Assembly (NCBI GenBank): GCA_016710935.1
Contig: JADJTY010000009.1
Coordinates: forward strand, 62,001 to 126,000
Reading direction: 5' to 3'
Origin: Chitinophagaceae bacterium
Lineage (GTDB): Bacteria; Bacteroidota; Bacteroidia; Chitinophagales; Chitinophagaceae
DNA length: 64,000 nucleotides
Shown here: in pieces, positions 43,137 through 52,416 of the stretch
How the letters are laid out: the number at the start of each line of letters is the position of its first letter
Numbering within the stretch: the stretch's first letter is position 1
The notes under the pieces: generated by a model
Seen by the model: the letters and a program-made list of their open reading frames with translations, nothing else
The model's database searches: none
Told to the model about the DNA's origin: nothing
Translations under genes and position numbers: made by a program

Positions 43137-44684
43137 TCATATTTTTGCTACAGGCGTTCCTTTTAATCCCTCATTTACCAAGTGCCCAAGGAATTGTACA
43201 AATGGTTCAATATCCTGATTAACGCTTGCTTTTTCCAAAGCCTGCATATAAGCATCTCTTTGCTGTACTGGAATCACTGTCCATGGATACCCCCCGGAAG
43301 CAAGCATAGCATTCATTAAAAAACGTCCCATTCTGCCATTACCATCCATATACGGATGTATAAAAACAAAAATGAAGTGGCCTAATACTGCTCTTACAGA
43401 AGCTTCGGGTTCCTGTTTAATAAGTTCAAATAAAACTGGCATGGCATCACGAACTGCCTCCCTGTTTAAAGGAACGTGTTTAGACTGGCCTATGTATACC
43501 TGGTGATTTCTGTAGCCGGCTAAATCTGCTGGTTTTATAATGCCTGCTGTAACACTCGGCCCGAATAATTCCCGGTACCAGTCTCCATGATCAGCATCCA
43601 ACACTTCACCAGCATTTGCGCCTGCCAATATTTTACCGATTGTTTTTTCTACCGCCTGGAAAGCCTCCCAATATCCTTTTGCCGCCATTGCATCACGTTG
43701 CTTCCGGTCTTCTTCATTATCCTTATGATTCCACGTTCCACTGCGTACCCGTTCTATCAATTCCGGTGTTACTTTATATCTTTCGATGGATAAAGAGTGA
43801 TACGCATCTGTTACGTAAATTTTTTCAACCAACTCCATATAGCTTTTTTTATCTATTGGAATACCGGGTTGCTTTGGGAAATTTTTAATTACTATATCCC
43901 TCATCTGATGCCACATCAATTTTAGCCTGTTTCCATATGGAGATCGTTGATGATTAGAAAGCGGAACGATAATTTTATTATCGAATGGATCGGATTCACG
44001 AACATTATATCCGGCTTTTTCCATTGTTTTTAATATTGTATCTGCTATACGTTCCTGGCTGATATTGCGAAATGCACCTGCCATGCGACCCGCAACAATA
44101 CTTTGCCCCCCTTCCAATAAAAGCGCCAGAATCTGCGACGCATCTTCAATCATGGATAGTGCTGTTCGTGCATCTGTTGGATTTTGGGTGAAAGTATTCG
44201 GAGAAGCCTGAATAAGCGCCGCCGGTAATGAAAGCATGCGAATACCGTCATTTTCTAATATCTCATTTTTTACGGGTAACGAAGATTTTATGTGAAACAA
44301 CGAAGTATCAAAAGGCAGATCTGTTTTATTATTACTTGCCTTTGGTGATTTTACTATCAATTGTTGCGGAACAGCTGTATTCCCTGCATGCAACATGAGG
44401 GACTGTTCAGGAGAAATACACCATTCGTCTCCGTACATATTTTCCAGAACCTGGGAGCAAAAGTGCCAATATGAACTGTACCATGAGGTACTATCTCCTT
44501 TGGCTTCATTAGGAGGGGTCATCATATACCAGCCTTTGTACACTTCCTTTATAAACCCATTTTCTAAAAGCCGGTCCTTATGTGTACGAGATAATGCATC
44601 CGCTTTAATGGCTACAATTCCTATATCCTGCAGATCCCTCAGTGCATTTAATGAGGTGGCTAATTTTTCTGATGGTGTTGCCAT
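43137..44684 (-). CDS. Fic-domain protein with AbiEi-like N-terminus
   Basis: 515 residues. Residues 1-70 look like a winged helix of the AbiEi type (KADALSRTHKDRLLENGFIKEVYKGWYMMTP), followed by an AbiEi-like middle domain. The C-terminal half has the Fic core: HPYMDGNGRMGR at 443-454, which binds the phosphates of the nucleotide transferred to a target hydroxyl. The upstream YHSLSIERYKVT resembles the inhibitory (S/T)xxxE(G/N) helix with Arg in place of Gly/Asn. Fic proteins AMPylate or otherwise modify targets. Four operator repeats precede it, so self-regulation is likely. First island gene beside the attachment repeat, reading toward it. Confidence 0.88.
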   Translation of the reverse strand: MATPSEKLATSLNALRDLQDIGIVAIKADALSRTHKDRLLENGFIKEVYKGWYMMTPPNEAKGDSTSWYSSYWHFCSQVLENMYGDEWCISPEQSLMLHAGNTAVPQQLIVKSPKASNNKTDLPFDTSLFHIKSSLPVKNEILENDGIRMLSLPAALIQASPNTFTQNPTDARTALSMIEDASQILALLLEGGQSIVAGRMAGAFRNISQERIADTILKTMEKAGYNVRESDPFDNKIIVPLSNHQRSPYGNRLKLMWHQMRDIVIKNFPKQPGIPIDKKSYMELVEKIYVTDAYHSLSIERYKVTPELIERVRSGTWNHKDNEEDRKQRDAMAAKGYWEAFQAVEKTIGKILAGANAGEVLDADHGDWYRELFGPSVTAGIIKPADLAGYRNHQVYIGQSKHVPLNREAVRDAMPVLFELIKQEPEASVRAVLGHFIFVFIHPYMDGNGRMGRFLMNAMLASGGYPWTVIPVQQRDAYMQALEKASVNQDIEPFVQFLGHLVNEGLKGTPVAKI

Positions 44685-44703
44685 AACTAGTTTGGAATTG
44701 TGT

Positions 44704-44799
44704 GTACTAAAATTAGTTTATACTGATGTATCAAAATTAGTATATTTTGTTGTACTAAAATTAGTTTATTTTGTTGCATTATAATTAGTTTATCCTGTA
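44704..44799 (-). promoter_or_regulatory. Four 24-bp operator repeats before the Fic gene
   Basis: Units start at 44704, 44728, 44752 and 44776, an exact 24-base period. Core GTACTAAAATTAGT contains the palindrome ACTAA-N2-TTAGT. Two of the units include a TATTTTGTTG stretch. The array is 20 bases upstream of the Fic start and is well placed for repressor binding. Confidence 0.82.
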
Positions 44800-45099
44800 T
44801 TTATCAAATAAATAATTGATTTTCATTACTTTAAATTGATACTGGATGCAAAAATATAAAAGAAATGTGTGAGATTAATTTCCTAAAGCCGAAGCAGACT
44901 GGGACCAAAAATGGTTTTTAAAGGAATCTTATAGAAAAAATATCTTGTCCCTTCTGCCAGGAAGGAAAAATGGTTTTTATAAGAAAGTCTTTGAAATTGC
45001 TATTATCCATTACCGGAATAACATTATTTTGATTAGCACAAACCACTCAAGCCATTCAACTTATTTCGGAACGTTAAGACAAGAACAAGGCATAGAGAC
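44800..45099. other. Gene-free stretch between Fic and the MBL gene
   Basis: AT-rich, no convincing gene; short frames here have no family resemblance and may be remnants. It is the 3' side of the MBL gene and the 5' side of the Fic gene. Confidence 0.5.
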
Positions 45100-46569
45100 C
45101 TATATTTTTACCACCCACTCTTTATACAATTTATTTTCGGCTGCTTTTTCGAGTTGCTTTATTTCAGCAGCCGTGTAGTTTTGCTTGCGCAGATTTTTGG
45201 CTTTGGTATCATTGATTAAGCCCACATCCGTACGAATAAGCGCTCCTTTTGTTTTTTGAATCAATTCTTTATACAATGGTTTTGCAGGAAAATTTTCTGC
45301 CCCACCCCATTGTGTGGGTACTTTATCCTGAACCAATGGCATAAATACTACTATTTTTTCCTGCTGCATCTTTTCCAGGCCACTGACAGATGCTGTTCCG
45401 TTGTGGCTGCCATGGTGCCCTACTTTGTAAAAAACGGTATCTCCCAAAAGATCATTGGCATCTCTGCCCCCATTCTTTTTTAATGCGGCAGTTACTTTTT
45501 CATCATGCCAACTCATCCAGTTGCCCGATTGTGCATCTGCAGGGAAAAGCAACACTTTATCCCCAATAGTAATGGCCATGGCCAGGCTGGTATTGTTTAC
45601 ATAACTGGTTAATGCTATGGCAAATTCGCCTGCGGCATCCAGCCAATCGTATTCTATCTGCCTCCATTTATTTTTATTGTTGTTGTAAAAGCTGTCATTA
45701 AATTCTTTTTCTTCTTTTGCATCTAACTTATGCTTATTGCTGAAGGGAGACCTGATGGTTTCATCACCTGTTAAGGTGTTTAAAAGTGCATTGAAATAAA
45801 AGCTGCTTATATTCATACCCAACCTGGCTGCAATGGCATACATTTCACTTTCGTCTTCATCGTTTTTTATACCCTTTAAATCACTATCATATGGTGGCCC
45901 CAATATGAAAAATTTTATGCCCTCTGCTCCTTTTACATCATCTATCACCTGACCGGGCTTTTTATACATTTTGCTTTTCAATTTCACCTTTGACTTGCCT
46001 TTTACATACTTCATGGCATCGTTTATTTTCAGGCGAACACCCAGGCTGCCCAGGGCCATCGTATCTTCGAAGGCCAGGGCGGCTAATGCGTTTTCAAAAT
46101 TTTGTTTACGCATTTTCAAGCTGCGTTTTAGCCCATTTTGCCGAACATGATTTCCTGCATTTTGTTTTATTTGTTCCAGACTTTTGGTAATCATGTTTTG
46201 GAGGGCCTTGACCTTTTTGCCTTTTTCTTCAAATAATTTGCGTGCGATGGGATCCGTTTCATTTTCGGCCCAACTCATCCAAACCTGCTTAAACGTAATG
46301 GTATCAAACAACTCTTTGGCCTGATTAAAACCACTTACATGATCCTCGTGTTCGTGGGTTACAACCACCAAATCAATGGCATCATCTATAATGTGATTTT
46401 TTATATCCTCCACACATTGGACTATACTTTCTTTTTTTGTTTTGTAACCGCCGCAATCAATCAACATGGTAAAGCTGGTTACACCCTGTTTTTGAAAAAG
46501 CAATAAAAAGCAATCGCCAATAGAACCGGTGTTATACATTTTTATAACTATACTATCTACCTTTTGCAT
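45100..46569 (-). CDS. MBL-fold hydrolase, ComEC-like type
   Basis: 489 residues. The metallo-beta-lactamase motif THEHEDHVSG (His72, His74, Asp76, His77) is complete, with a later LLFPADAQSG and KVGHHGSHNGT providing metal ligands, as in the ComEC/Rec2 C-terminal MBL group. A long insert between (about 100-300) is Lys-rich. No membrane segment or signal peptide. Third gene of a tight operon (six bases after the peptidase gene). Substrate could be nucleic acid or a phosphodiester, but the sequence does not say. Confidence 0.85.
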   Translation of the reverse strand: MQKVDSIVIKMYNTGSIGDCFLLLFQKQGVTSFTMLIDCGGYKTKKESIVQCVEDIKNHIIDDAIDLVVVTHEHEDHVSGFNQAKELFDTITFKQVWMSWAENETDPIARKLFEEKGKKVKALQNMITKSLEQIKQNAGNHVRQNGLKRSLKMRKQNFENALAALAFEDTMALGSLGVRLKINDAMKYVKGKSKVKLKSKMYKKPGQVIDDVKGAEGIKFFILGPPYDSDLKGIKNDEDESEMYAIAARLGMNISSFYFNALLNTLTGDETIRSPFSNKHKLDAKEEKEFNDSFYNNNKNKWRQIEYDWLDAAGEFAIALTSYVNNTSLAMAITIGDKVLLFPADAQSGNWMSWHDEKVTAALKKNGGRDANDLLGDTVFYKVGHHGSHNGTASVSGLEKMQQEKIVVFMPLVQDKVPTQWGGAENFPAKPLYKELIQKTKGALIRTDVGLINDTKAKNLRKQNYTAAEIKQLEKAAENKLYKEWVVKI

Positions 46570-46575
46570 AAATAA

Positions 46576-48684
46576 CTATTTTGAATTGTGTTTATGAATA
46601 TGCGATAATGGCTCAACCTGTTTTTTTAAAGCAGCAATGCCCGTGCTTTCGGCGTAATTACCATACTGGCAGCGGTACTGCATAACAGCCCTTGTCTGAT
46701 TTGGCTTATAAACCGGTTTTCGTTTGTTTATCCCCGGCATATCCAATATGGGTTTACTGATCACATATTTTAGTGTAGCGGTTTTTTCTTTCTTTTTTCC
46801 ATCAACCTGTTTGCCTGTGTTTAAATCAAATACCAACGTACAGCCCCCCCTGAACAAAAAGCTGCCATCACCAAAGTCATCTACAGGATTATGCTGAAAG
46901 GTTGAGGTATTGTACGTATTATTATCTTCATCGTGCTCAACTTTTACACCGCAGCTTTGTGTTAATAAAATAATGACCTGGTTCTGTATATTGCCATCGG
47001 GGCCTACCCTGTTGTTTAACCGTATATCCTGTATATCTATGGAGGCCCTGCCGGGGTATTTGCCAGAGGCGTGTACATGCAATTGTTTAAAATTTTTTGA
47101 AATAGCCAAACCGGTTAATTTCTCAAAGGCCTTAGCATATTTTTCATCATCGAAAATTTTTTCGACCAAATGATCCTGCAGGCCCTTAAACCGTTCACCT
47201 TCTTCAAACAGACTTAATCCTTTTTTTCCTACAATAAATTTACGAACGGTATTAAAGAGCATGCGCCTGTCTTCTACATAGCTGATCTCATTTTTAAATT
47301 CTTTTAAAAAATCGCTCAGCAGTTCAGCGAACTCATCCAGTAAGGCGGAGTCTTCATCAGCACTATACACCAAACTTTCTACCGATAAATTATTGATACC
47401 TTCCGGGTAAATACCGCGTTTTCTAAAGGCATCAATAAAGGCTATGCGGTAATTGTATTTGTCATCATTTACCAATTCTGCATCGGCAGTAACCAGGGCC
47501 CTTAAATAATCACCGAAATTAATATCGACAGGCGGGCAATAATCCAATGCCCTGATACACATTTTTAATACATGGGATGCTGTTTTGGCTGCCTCGGCCG
47601 CCAGGCTATTGACCAAATAATTATTTAACTCGCCAGCGGGTAATACCCCTGTACCTCCTGTTGCAATTTTTATGATCTCAGTACTTCGATGATTGTATAT
47701 ATTGATAAAAGCATCAAAAACAGCGGCAACTAAAATTGAACCCCGATCGTGGCATTCAAATTTTGTACGGTATTCGTTCAAGTCTGGTTTTGCCCTTTCC
47801 CATTTACCGCCTTCTTTTTTGCCGATGGCATCTCTTAAACTACCATGACTGCCGGAGGCTTTACCGAATTCAACTGCTAATTTACCCAGGAGGGTTTCTG
47901 CATTGAATGTGCCCTTTGTTTTTGCAATTTCGTGTTGCATCACATTTGCGAAAGTAAAATGCTGAAACAGGGCCACCATATCGGCAAAGGCTTCGTGAAA
48001 TGCCCAAACATCGGGGTGTGTTGGCTCCATAAAACGGCTGAACATTCCATCCAGAATTGCATGGGTTACCTCATGGGCAATAATATCGTGCGACAGACAG
48101 CTGTACACAATGCTGCCGGGCATGTGTAAATCGGCACTGGCCGGGGTGGCGTTGAAGTATCCAAATAAAATGGCTTTTCGATCGCTTGAGTAATAGGCAT
48201 TTGGACCTCTGAATGCATGAGGGAACAGCAGTAGTTTATCAATAAACCGCCTGGAATAAACGGGGTGTTTGGGGTCTCTTTTTTTTACATCTTTGATGAC
48301 ATATTGCGTAATATCTTCGGTAACCGGGCTCCATTGAATTTTGCGCCCAATTGCTTTTTCAAAATTTTTAATGGTGTTCATGGCCACTGCGTAAACCATT
48401 TGCTGATGAAACTGCGGATTACTTTCGCTGGGTTCTAATCCTTCATTTGCCAGCGTATGCTGTTCGTTTAAATCGACCGGCCTGTAGGTGCATTTACTGC
48501 TGGGGTCCCGATCCACGACCTTAATATACTCCCCATCGGGCCCGGGTTGCAAGTCTTTTTCCCATGAAACTCTGTAGGTTATTTCATTGATGTGGGCTGT
48601 TTCCAATTCCAATGATAAAGATGGGTCGAATGCATAGCCCCTTAGTTTACGGTATGGGGGTTTTTTACTGATTATTTTTGACAT
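46576..48684 (-). CDS. HExxH metallopeptidase, gluzincin type
   Basis: 702 residues without a signal peptide. HEVTH at 204-208 (AHEVTHAILDG) and the third ligand Glu231 (FHEAFADMVAL) give the zinc site of M4/M36-like gluzincins. N-terminal part (1-180) and the long C-terminal part (about 400-702) are not recognised; the latter ends with QYRCQYGNYAESTG. Lack of a secretion signal suggests cytoplasmic action or export by a special route. Starts four bases after the patatin gene, ends six bases before the MBL gene; one transcript is likely. Confidence 0.82.
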   Translation of the reverse strand: MSKIISKKPPYRKLRGYAFDPSLSLELETAHINEITYRVSWEKDLQPGPDGEYIKVVDRDPSSKCTYRPVDLNEQHTLANEGLEPSESNPQFHQQMVYAVAMNTIKNFEKAIGRKIQWSPVTEDITQYVIKDVKKRDPKHPVYSRRFIDKLLLFPHAFRGPNAYYSSDRKAILFGYFNATPASADLHMPGSIVYSCLSHDIIAHEVTHAILDGMFSRFMEPTHPDVWAFHEAFADMVALFQHFTFANVMQHEIAKTKGTFNAETLLGKLAVEFGKASGSHGSLRDAIGKKEGGKWERAKPDLNEYRTKFECHDRGSILVAAVFDAFINIYNHRSTEIIKIATGGTGVLPAGELNNYLVNSLAAEAAKTASHVLKMCIRALDYCPPVDINFGDYLRALVTADAELVNDDKYNYRIAFIDAFRKRGIYPEGINNLSVESLVYSADEDSALLDEFAELLSDFLKEFKNEISYVEDRRMLFNTVRKFIVGKKGLSLFEEGERFKGLQDHLVEKIFDDEKYAKAFEKLTGLAISKNFKQLHVHASGKYPGRASIDIQDIRLNNRVGPDGNIQNQVIILLTQSCGVKVEHDEDNNTYNTSTFQHNPVDDFGDGSFLFRGGCTLVFDLNTGKQVDGKKKEKTATLKYVISKPILDMPGINKRKPVYKPNQTRAVMQYRCQYGNYAESTGIAALKKQVEPLSHIHKHNSK

Positions 48685-48688
48685 AATA

Positions 48689-49981
48689 TTATATTAAAGA
48701 TGGACAGTATAATTTTACCTGGAGCTCTGTAAGGCAGGCGGCTTGTTTCATCAGGCAATCAACCTGTTGTTTGCTTAATGCAGTTAGATTGGTACCAACG
48801 GTTCTTGCGATTTTTCTTTCTTCGGCAGTTGGTTTTTCAATATCGTTGTAACCGGTTTTTGATTTGAGGTATTCAGTTAGTTCCGCTTCATACTTTAACG
48901 GGTCATTAATCCATTCGGGTTTTAACTGCAAAGCAGTAATGACCGAATCAGTAATTTGTTTACTGGCCAGGTTTTTAATAAACCCGGGAATACAGTTTTC
49001 GATATCCCAACCTAATGAAAAATAGGCCACCTGTTTTTTTGAGGTTTCGGCATTTTCATAAACATCCTGGATCATCTGTACTTTTTTTATCCTGGACATG
49101 AAAACATCCACGGTAGCGATGAGCAGAGAAATGGCATTGTTGTAAGTTCCATTTATTTCGGAGCCACCGCCGGCATCACTTGTAATAACGTGAGATGCAG
49201 CATACCTGCCTGCCTGCATAATCTTATGAATGCCCTGATTATCATAGACTCCTCCATCTACCAGAACGGGATTAACTATTGCAGCATCTGCAGGGTTTTT
49301 AAAATACTGCTTTGCAATCTTTACCGGAGTGAAAGCGAAAGGCACGCAAGAAGAAGCCATTACAGCCCGGGCAATGGGGAAATCTGTTGATTTGAATAAG
49401 ATGGGAACTTTGCGGTACTGGTATTTGGTATCCTGCATCCATTTTTTAGAAAATGTGAATGGGCGGGCTGTGTGTATATTGGTAGAACCTATGACCAGAA
49501 CCGGGTGATCGGGCAGATCGCCCAGTTTTTTCTTGTGATAAAAAAACTGATCGTAGATGGTTTCAATACGTTGACTAACCGGAAAAATACGGAACTGGAA
49601 TTTAAAGAGCAGTATTACACAAATGACCAATAATACCGGAAATAACCATGCATATGGAGTAAACAAAAAATAAAATGCCGGACCGAGGAAGATCAATACA
49701 AAGGCTACCAGCTGGAGGAAAGTACCGGAGAGCAATACCTTAGTGATGACATTTTTTTGTTGTAAGCCTTTATAAAGGCTTTGAGAAAATTCGGAGTAGT
49801 TGTCTTTTTGAAGACAATAATATGCGCCAATAATGGAGCCGCCAGAAATAGTTGAAATAACATCTGTTTGCTGGAGAACACCCATTTCCTGTAACTTATC
49901 CAATGTACCTAAGTGAAAAGCAGCAGCCCTATAGCCACCCCCTGATAGGGAAAGGCCGAGCCTGTTGGGAGCATCTGACAT
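48689..49981 (-). CDS. Patatin-like phospholipase with two membrane segments
   Basis: 430 residues. Oxyanion loop SGGGYRA (13-19), nucleophile region STISGGSIIGA with Ser46 (the usual first Gly is Thr), and the catalytic Asp motif VDGGVYDNQG. Between them lie two hydrophobic segments (about 84-102 and 108-125), unusual inside a patatin domain, which would tether it to a membrane. Serine lipases of this type degrade phospholipids; in CBASS, patatins kill the cell. No cyclase or sensor gene is nearby. First gene of the three-gene operon. Confidence 0.87.
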   Translation of the reverse strand: MSDAPNRLGLSLSGGGYRAAAFHLGTLDKLQEMGVLQQTDVISTISGGSIIGAYYCLQKDNYSEFSQSLYKGLQQKNVITKVLLSGTFLQLVAFVLIFLGPAFYFLFTPYAWLFPVLLVICVILLFKFQFRIFPVSQRIETIYDQFFYHKKKLGDLPDHPVLVIGSTNIHTARPFTFSKKWMQDTKYQYRKVPILFKSTDFPIARAVMASSCVPFAFTPVKIAKQYFKNPADAAIVNPVLVDGGVYDNQGIHKIMQAGRYAASHVITSDAGGGSEINGTYNNAISLLIATVDVFMSRIKKVQMIQDVYENAETSKKQVAYFSLGWDIENCIPGFIKNLASKQITDSVITALQLKPEWINDPLKYEAELTEYLKSKTGYNDIEKPTAEERKIARTVGTNLTALSKQQVDCLMKQAACLTELQVKLYCPSLI

Positions 49982-50125
49982 TTATTGGGGGTTTAGTGAA
50001 GGGTAAAATACATAATATTTTTTATATTTCATATACCACAAAGTGGGAATAGCATTGGGAAAGAAATTGCAGGATCATAAAAACACTAATTCCAATTTAA
50101 CTTTGCCGTATTCAGTTTAAAAACA

Positions 50126-50662
50126 ATGAGCTTATACGATATGAAACAGCAATCTATTGAGCATAGAATTATTATTAATAATGCAGGGCTTGTTTTATTG
50201 TGGCCATATCTACCTGCTTTTTTTAATGAATTAGGATTAACAAAGGATGAAAAATTTATTTCTAAAAATGATGCTATCAGGGCAGCCTGGTTATTGGAAT
50301 ACCTGGTTACCGGACAAGAGCATAATAATGAAAATGATATTGCTTTAAATAAATTACTATGCAATATTTTTACTGTACCTGTACCTAAAAAACACTTAGA
50401 ACTAACTTACCCGGAAATAAAAGAGGCAGAAGATCTACTTACAGCAGTTATACATCATTGGAAAAGTATAGCGCATTCAAGTGTTAAAGGATTTCGTGAA
50501 TCCTTTTTAAACAGGGAAGGTGAACTTATATTTGGAAGTGAGGCGGTGATACTGAGAGTAGATAAAAACGCATTGGATATACTACTTGATCAGTTACCCT
50601 GGAGTATTGCAATTATACAATTAACATGGATGGAAAAACCAATTACTGTTGAATGGAGGTAA
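50126..50662 (+). CDS. Orphan C-terminal domain of contractile-injection tape-measure protein
   Basis: 178 residues. HRIIINNAGLVLLWPYLPAF and a tail LDQLPWSIAIIQLTWMEKPI with VEWR at the very end match the conserved end of the CIS tape-measure family (CIS_TMP), as do LVTGQEHNNENDIALNKLLC and AEDLLTAVIHHWKSIAHSSV. Full-length proteins are several hundred residues longer and sit in eCIS or T6SS-like loci. Here the domain stands alone with its own start, reading away from the patatin gene. The missing part may be lost, or the domain may be used on its own. No sheath, tube or baseplate gene is in the window. Confidence 0.82.
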   Translation: MSLYDMKQQSIEHRIIINNAGLVLLWPYLPAFFNELGLTKDEKFISKNDAIRAAWLLEYLVTGQEHNNENDIALNKLLCNIFTVPVPKKHLELTYPEIKEAEDLLTAVIHHWKSIAHSSVKGFRESFLNREGELIFGSEAVILRVDKNALDILLDQLPWSIAIIQLTWMEKPITVEWR

Positions 50663-50733
50663 AAATAATTACACAACGATAAAAATTGATTACTCCTGGT
50701 CAATTACATGAAAATATCACAGGCTTTGATACT

Positions 50734-50940
50734 TTAGTGTGAGAGAAACTCCCGAACACTTTCTTTTTGTAAGGATGTGAATTCGCAGAATTCATCAATT
50801 GAAATAAACTCCCCTCTCCTTTTTTTGTATTTTTTGCGGATACCGGCAAGCAGCTTCCTTGCGGCACGTTCTTTACGTCCGGTAATATTCATGATGTCTT
50901 TTGCATAAATGACTATGCGATTTGGGATCGTTTGCTGCAT
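50734..50940 (-). CDS. Small basic protein, possible helix-turn-helix
   Basis: 68 residues, strongly basic in the middle (RKERAARKLLAGIRKKYKKRRGEF), with IYAKDIMNITG before and FISIDEFCEFTSLQKESVREFL after, reading like a compact DNA-binding helix set. It lies in the intergenic space between the tape-measure domain gene and the 251-residue protein, and could regulate the latter, which is divergent. No family named. Confidence 0.6.
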   Translation of the reverse strand: MQQTIPNRIVIYAKDIMNITGRKERAARKLLAGIRKKYKKRRGEFISIDEFCEFTSLQKESVREFLSH

Positions 50941-51078
50941 AACCCTGCACGTTCGGAACCGTTGCTTTTTTGGTTTTAATTCTCATTCTATTATTGTGGT
51001 GAAATGCAAAAATATAAAATTTCTAACAGTGCACTGTACATGTTTTTGCAACCACACTAATCTTTAAATTTTAAAACA

Positions 51079-51834
51079 ATGGCAAAACAAAAAGGTATAA
51101 TCAAATTAGAGGGTACTATCGGAGATATTACTTTCTACAAATCGCAGGATGGTTTCCTTGCAAAAGGAAAGGGCGGAATACCTGCTGACCGTATTGCAAA
51201 CGACCCAAATTTTGCAAGAACCCGTGAAAACGGTGCAGAGTTCGGGAATGCCGGCAAGGCCGGTAAAACACTTCGTACTGCTTTACGTGCCCTATTGCAA
51301 AATTCCAAGGACAACCGAATGGTTGGTCGCCTTGCATCCAAAATGGTTGAAGTGATCCAGGCAGATGCAGTAAATCCCCGTGGCCAGCGTAATGTAATTG
51401 ACGGCGAAGCTGAGTTACTGGAAGGCTTTGACTTTAACAAGAACGGCAAACTGGGAAGGGCCTTATACGCACCGTACACTGCCGTTATTGACCGTTTGCT
51501 GGGAACATTGACAGCAAACCTTCCTGCATTTGTTCCGGCGAATATGATTGCGGCACCGGGTGGTACCACGCATTTCAAAATCGTTTCTGCAGGTGCAGAG
51601 ATTGATTTTGAGAACGAAAGTTTTGTGGTGGATACCAACGAAACTGCGATACTGCCATGGGACAATGTAGCGACTGCTGTTATCAACCTGGCGAACACGG
51701 TTACGGCGAACAGCACTCACCCGCTGTTCCTGGCATTGGGTATTGAATTTTACCAGGAAGTGAACGCTGTAAAGTATCCATTGAGAAATGGCGCTTTCAA
51801 TGCGTTAAGCCTGGTGAAAGTTTCCGGACTGTAA
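51079..51834 (+). CDS. Conserved Bacteroidetes hypothetical of DUF5675 cassettes
   Basis: 251 residues beginning MAKQKGIIKLEGTIGDITFYKSQDGFLAKGKG with a beta-rich start, then a helical NGAEFGNAGKAGKTLRTALRALL stretch and a basic DNRMVGRLASKMVEVIQADA, then a beta-rich C-terminal half. No signal peptide. Proteins with this N-terminus sit in front of DUF5675 genes in Bacteroidetes; their role is unknown, though the regular shape suggests a structural or DNA/sheath-like component. First gene of the cassette. Confidence 0.72.
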   Translation: MAKQKGIIKLEGTIGDITFYKSQDGFLAKGKGGIPADRIANDPNFARTRENGAEFGNAGKAGKTLRTALRALLQNSKDNRMVGRLASKMVEVIQADAVNPRGQRNVIDGEAELLEGFDFNKNGKLGRALYAPYTAVIDRLLGTLTANLPAFVPANMIAAPGGTTHFKIVSAGAEIDFENESFVVDTNETAILPWDNVATAVINLANTVTANSTHPLFLALGIEFYQEVNAVKYPLRNGAFNALSLVKVSGL

Positions 51835-51848
51835 ACCTCACCCTAAAT

Positions 51849-51868
51849 CCCTCTCCAAATGGAGAGGG
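51849..51868. repeat. Inverted repeat between the cassette's first two genes
   Basis: CCCTCTCC-AAAT-GGAGAGGG, an 8-bp perfect stem with no T run; the kind of palindrome dispersed in Bacteroidetes genomes. It overlaps the 5' part of an open frame from 51859, so the DUF5675 start is set at 51886. Confidence 0.65.
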
Positions 51869-51885
51869 ACTTAAAAACTGAAGCA

Positions 51886-52314
51886 ATGAAACTGGAACTG
51901 ATCAGAACATATTTTCCGAATGGCACGAATGGAACCATTTTCCTGAATGGAAAAATACTGTGCTACTCTATTGAGTTACCATGGCACAACAACCTGTCGC
52001 GCATTTCATGCATACCGGAAGGAACTTATGAACTGAGGAAGCGGTACAGCCCAAAGTATAAATGGCACCTGCTATTGAATAATGTGCCGAACCGGCAATT
52101 AATATTGATTCATGTGGCTAATGATGCCAAAAAAGAATTAAAGGGTTGTATCGCACCAGTTTCGCTTTTAACTGCAGAAGGGAAAGGCTTAGAATCCAGA
52201 ATTGCACTTAAAAAAATTAATGCAATTGTTTTTCCTGAGTTAGACCAAAATAAATCCCGGACACCGCCAAGCACTTCCGGGACTATCACAAGTTTTTTAA
52301 CCATTAAATCTTAA
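51886..52314 (+). CDS. DUF5675 family protein
   Basis: 142 residues from ATG 51886. FNGKILCYSIELPW, ISCIPEGTYELRKR and QLILIHVANDAKKELKGCIAPV match DUF5675. The last motif, His then Gly-Cys, resembles the active site of L,D-transpeptidase-like folds, so a peptidoglycan target is possible (inference). The gene is followed at five bases by the first micropeptide frame and sits in a cassette with two small membrane proteins, as lysis genes do. Confidence 0.82.
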   Translation: MKLELIRTYFPNGTNGTIFLNGKILCYSIELPWHNNLSRISCIPEGTYELRKRYSPKYKWHLLLNNVPNRQLILIHVANDAKKELKGCIAPVSLLTAEGKGLESRIALKKINAIVFPELDQNKSRTPPSTSGTITSFLTIKS

Positions 52315-52318
52315 CCAC

Positions 52319-52366
52319 ATGATTTCAGGTATTTTGGATCTTTTGATCAGCCTGATCATTCGATAG
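52319..52366 (+). CDS. Micropeptide 1 (15 residues)
   Basis: Reads MISGILDLLISLIIR. Aligns with micropeptide 3 at Met, Ser, Gly, Ile, acidic residue, Leu and Ser. Overlaps a weak hairpin (CCTGATC with GATCAGG, 52350-52376), so part of the constraint may be RNA. Coding status is inferred from the similarity to the two neighbours, not from length. Confidence 0.45.
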   Translation: MISGILDLLISLIIR

Positions 52367-52416
52367 AACGATCAGGTAATTAACCTCAATTTTTATCCAA
52401 TAAAATCGAGAAAAAA

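Noticed and set aside
44945..45178. A 77-codon frame before the MBL gene
   Set aside because: No family resemblance, and its end overlaps the MBL gene on the other strand.
45100..49981. CBASS or another known defence type
   Set aside because: No cyclic-nucleotide synthase, Toll/TIR, STAND or reverse transcriptase gene is adjacent; naming a type would be unsupported.
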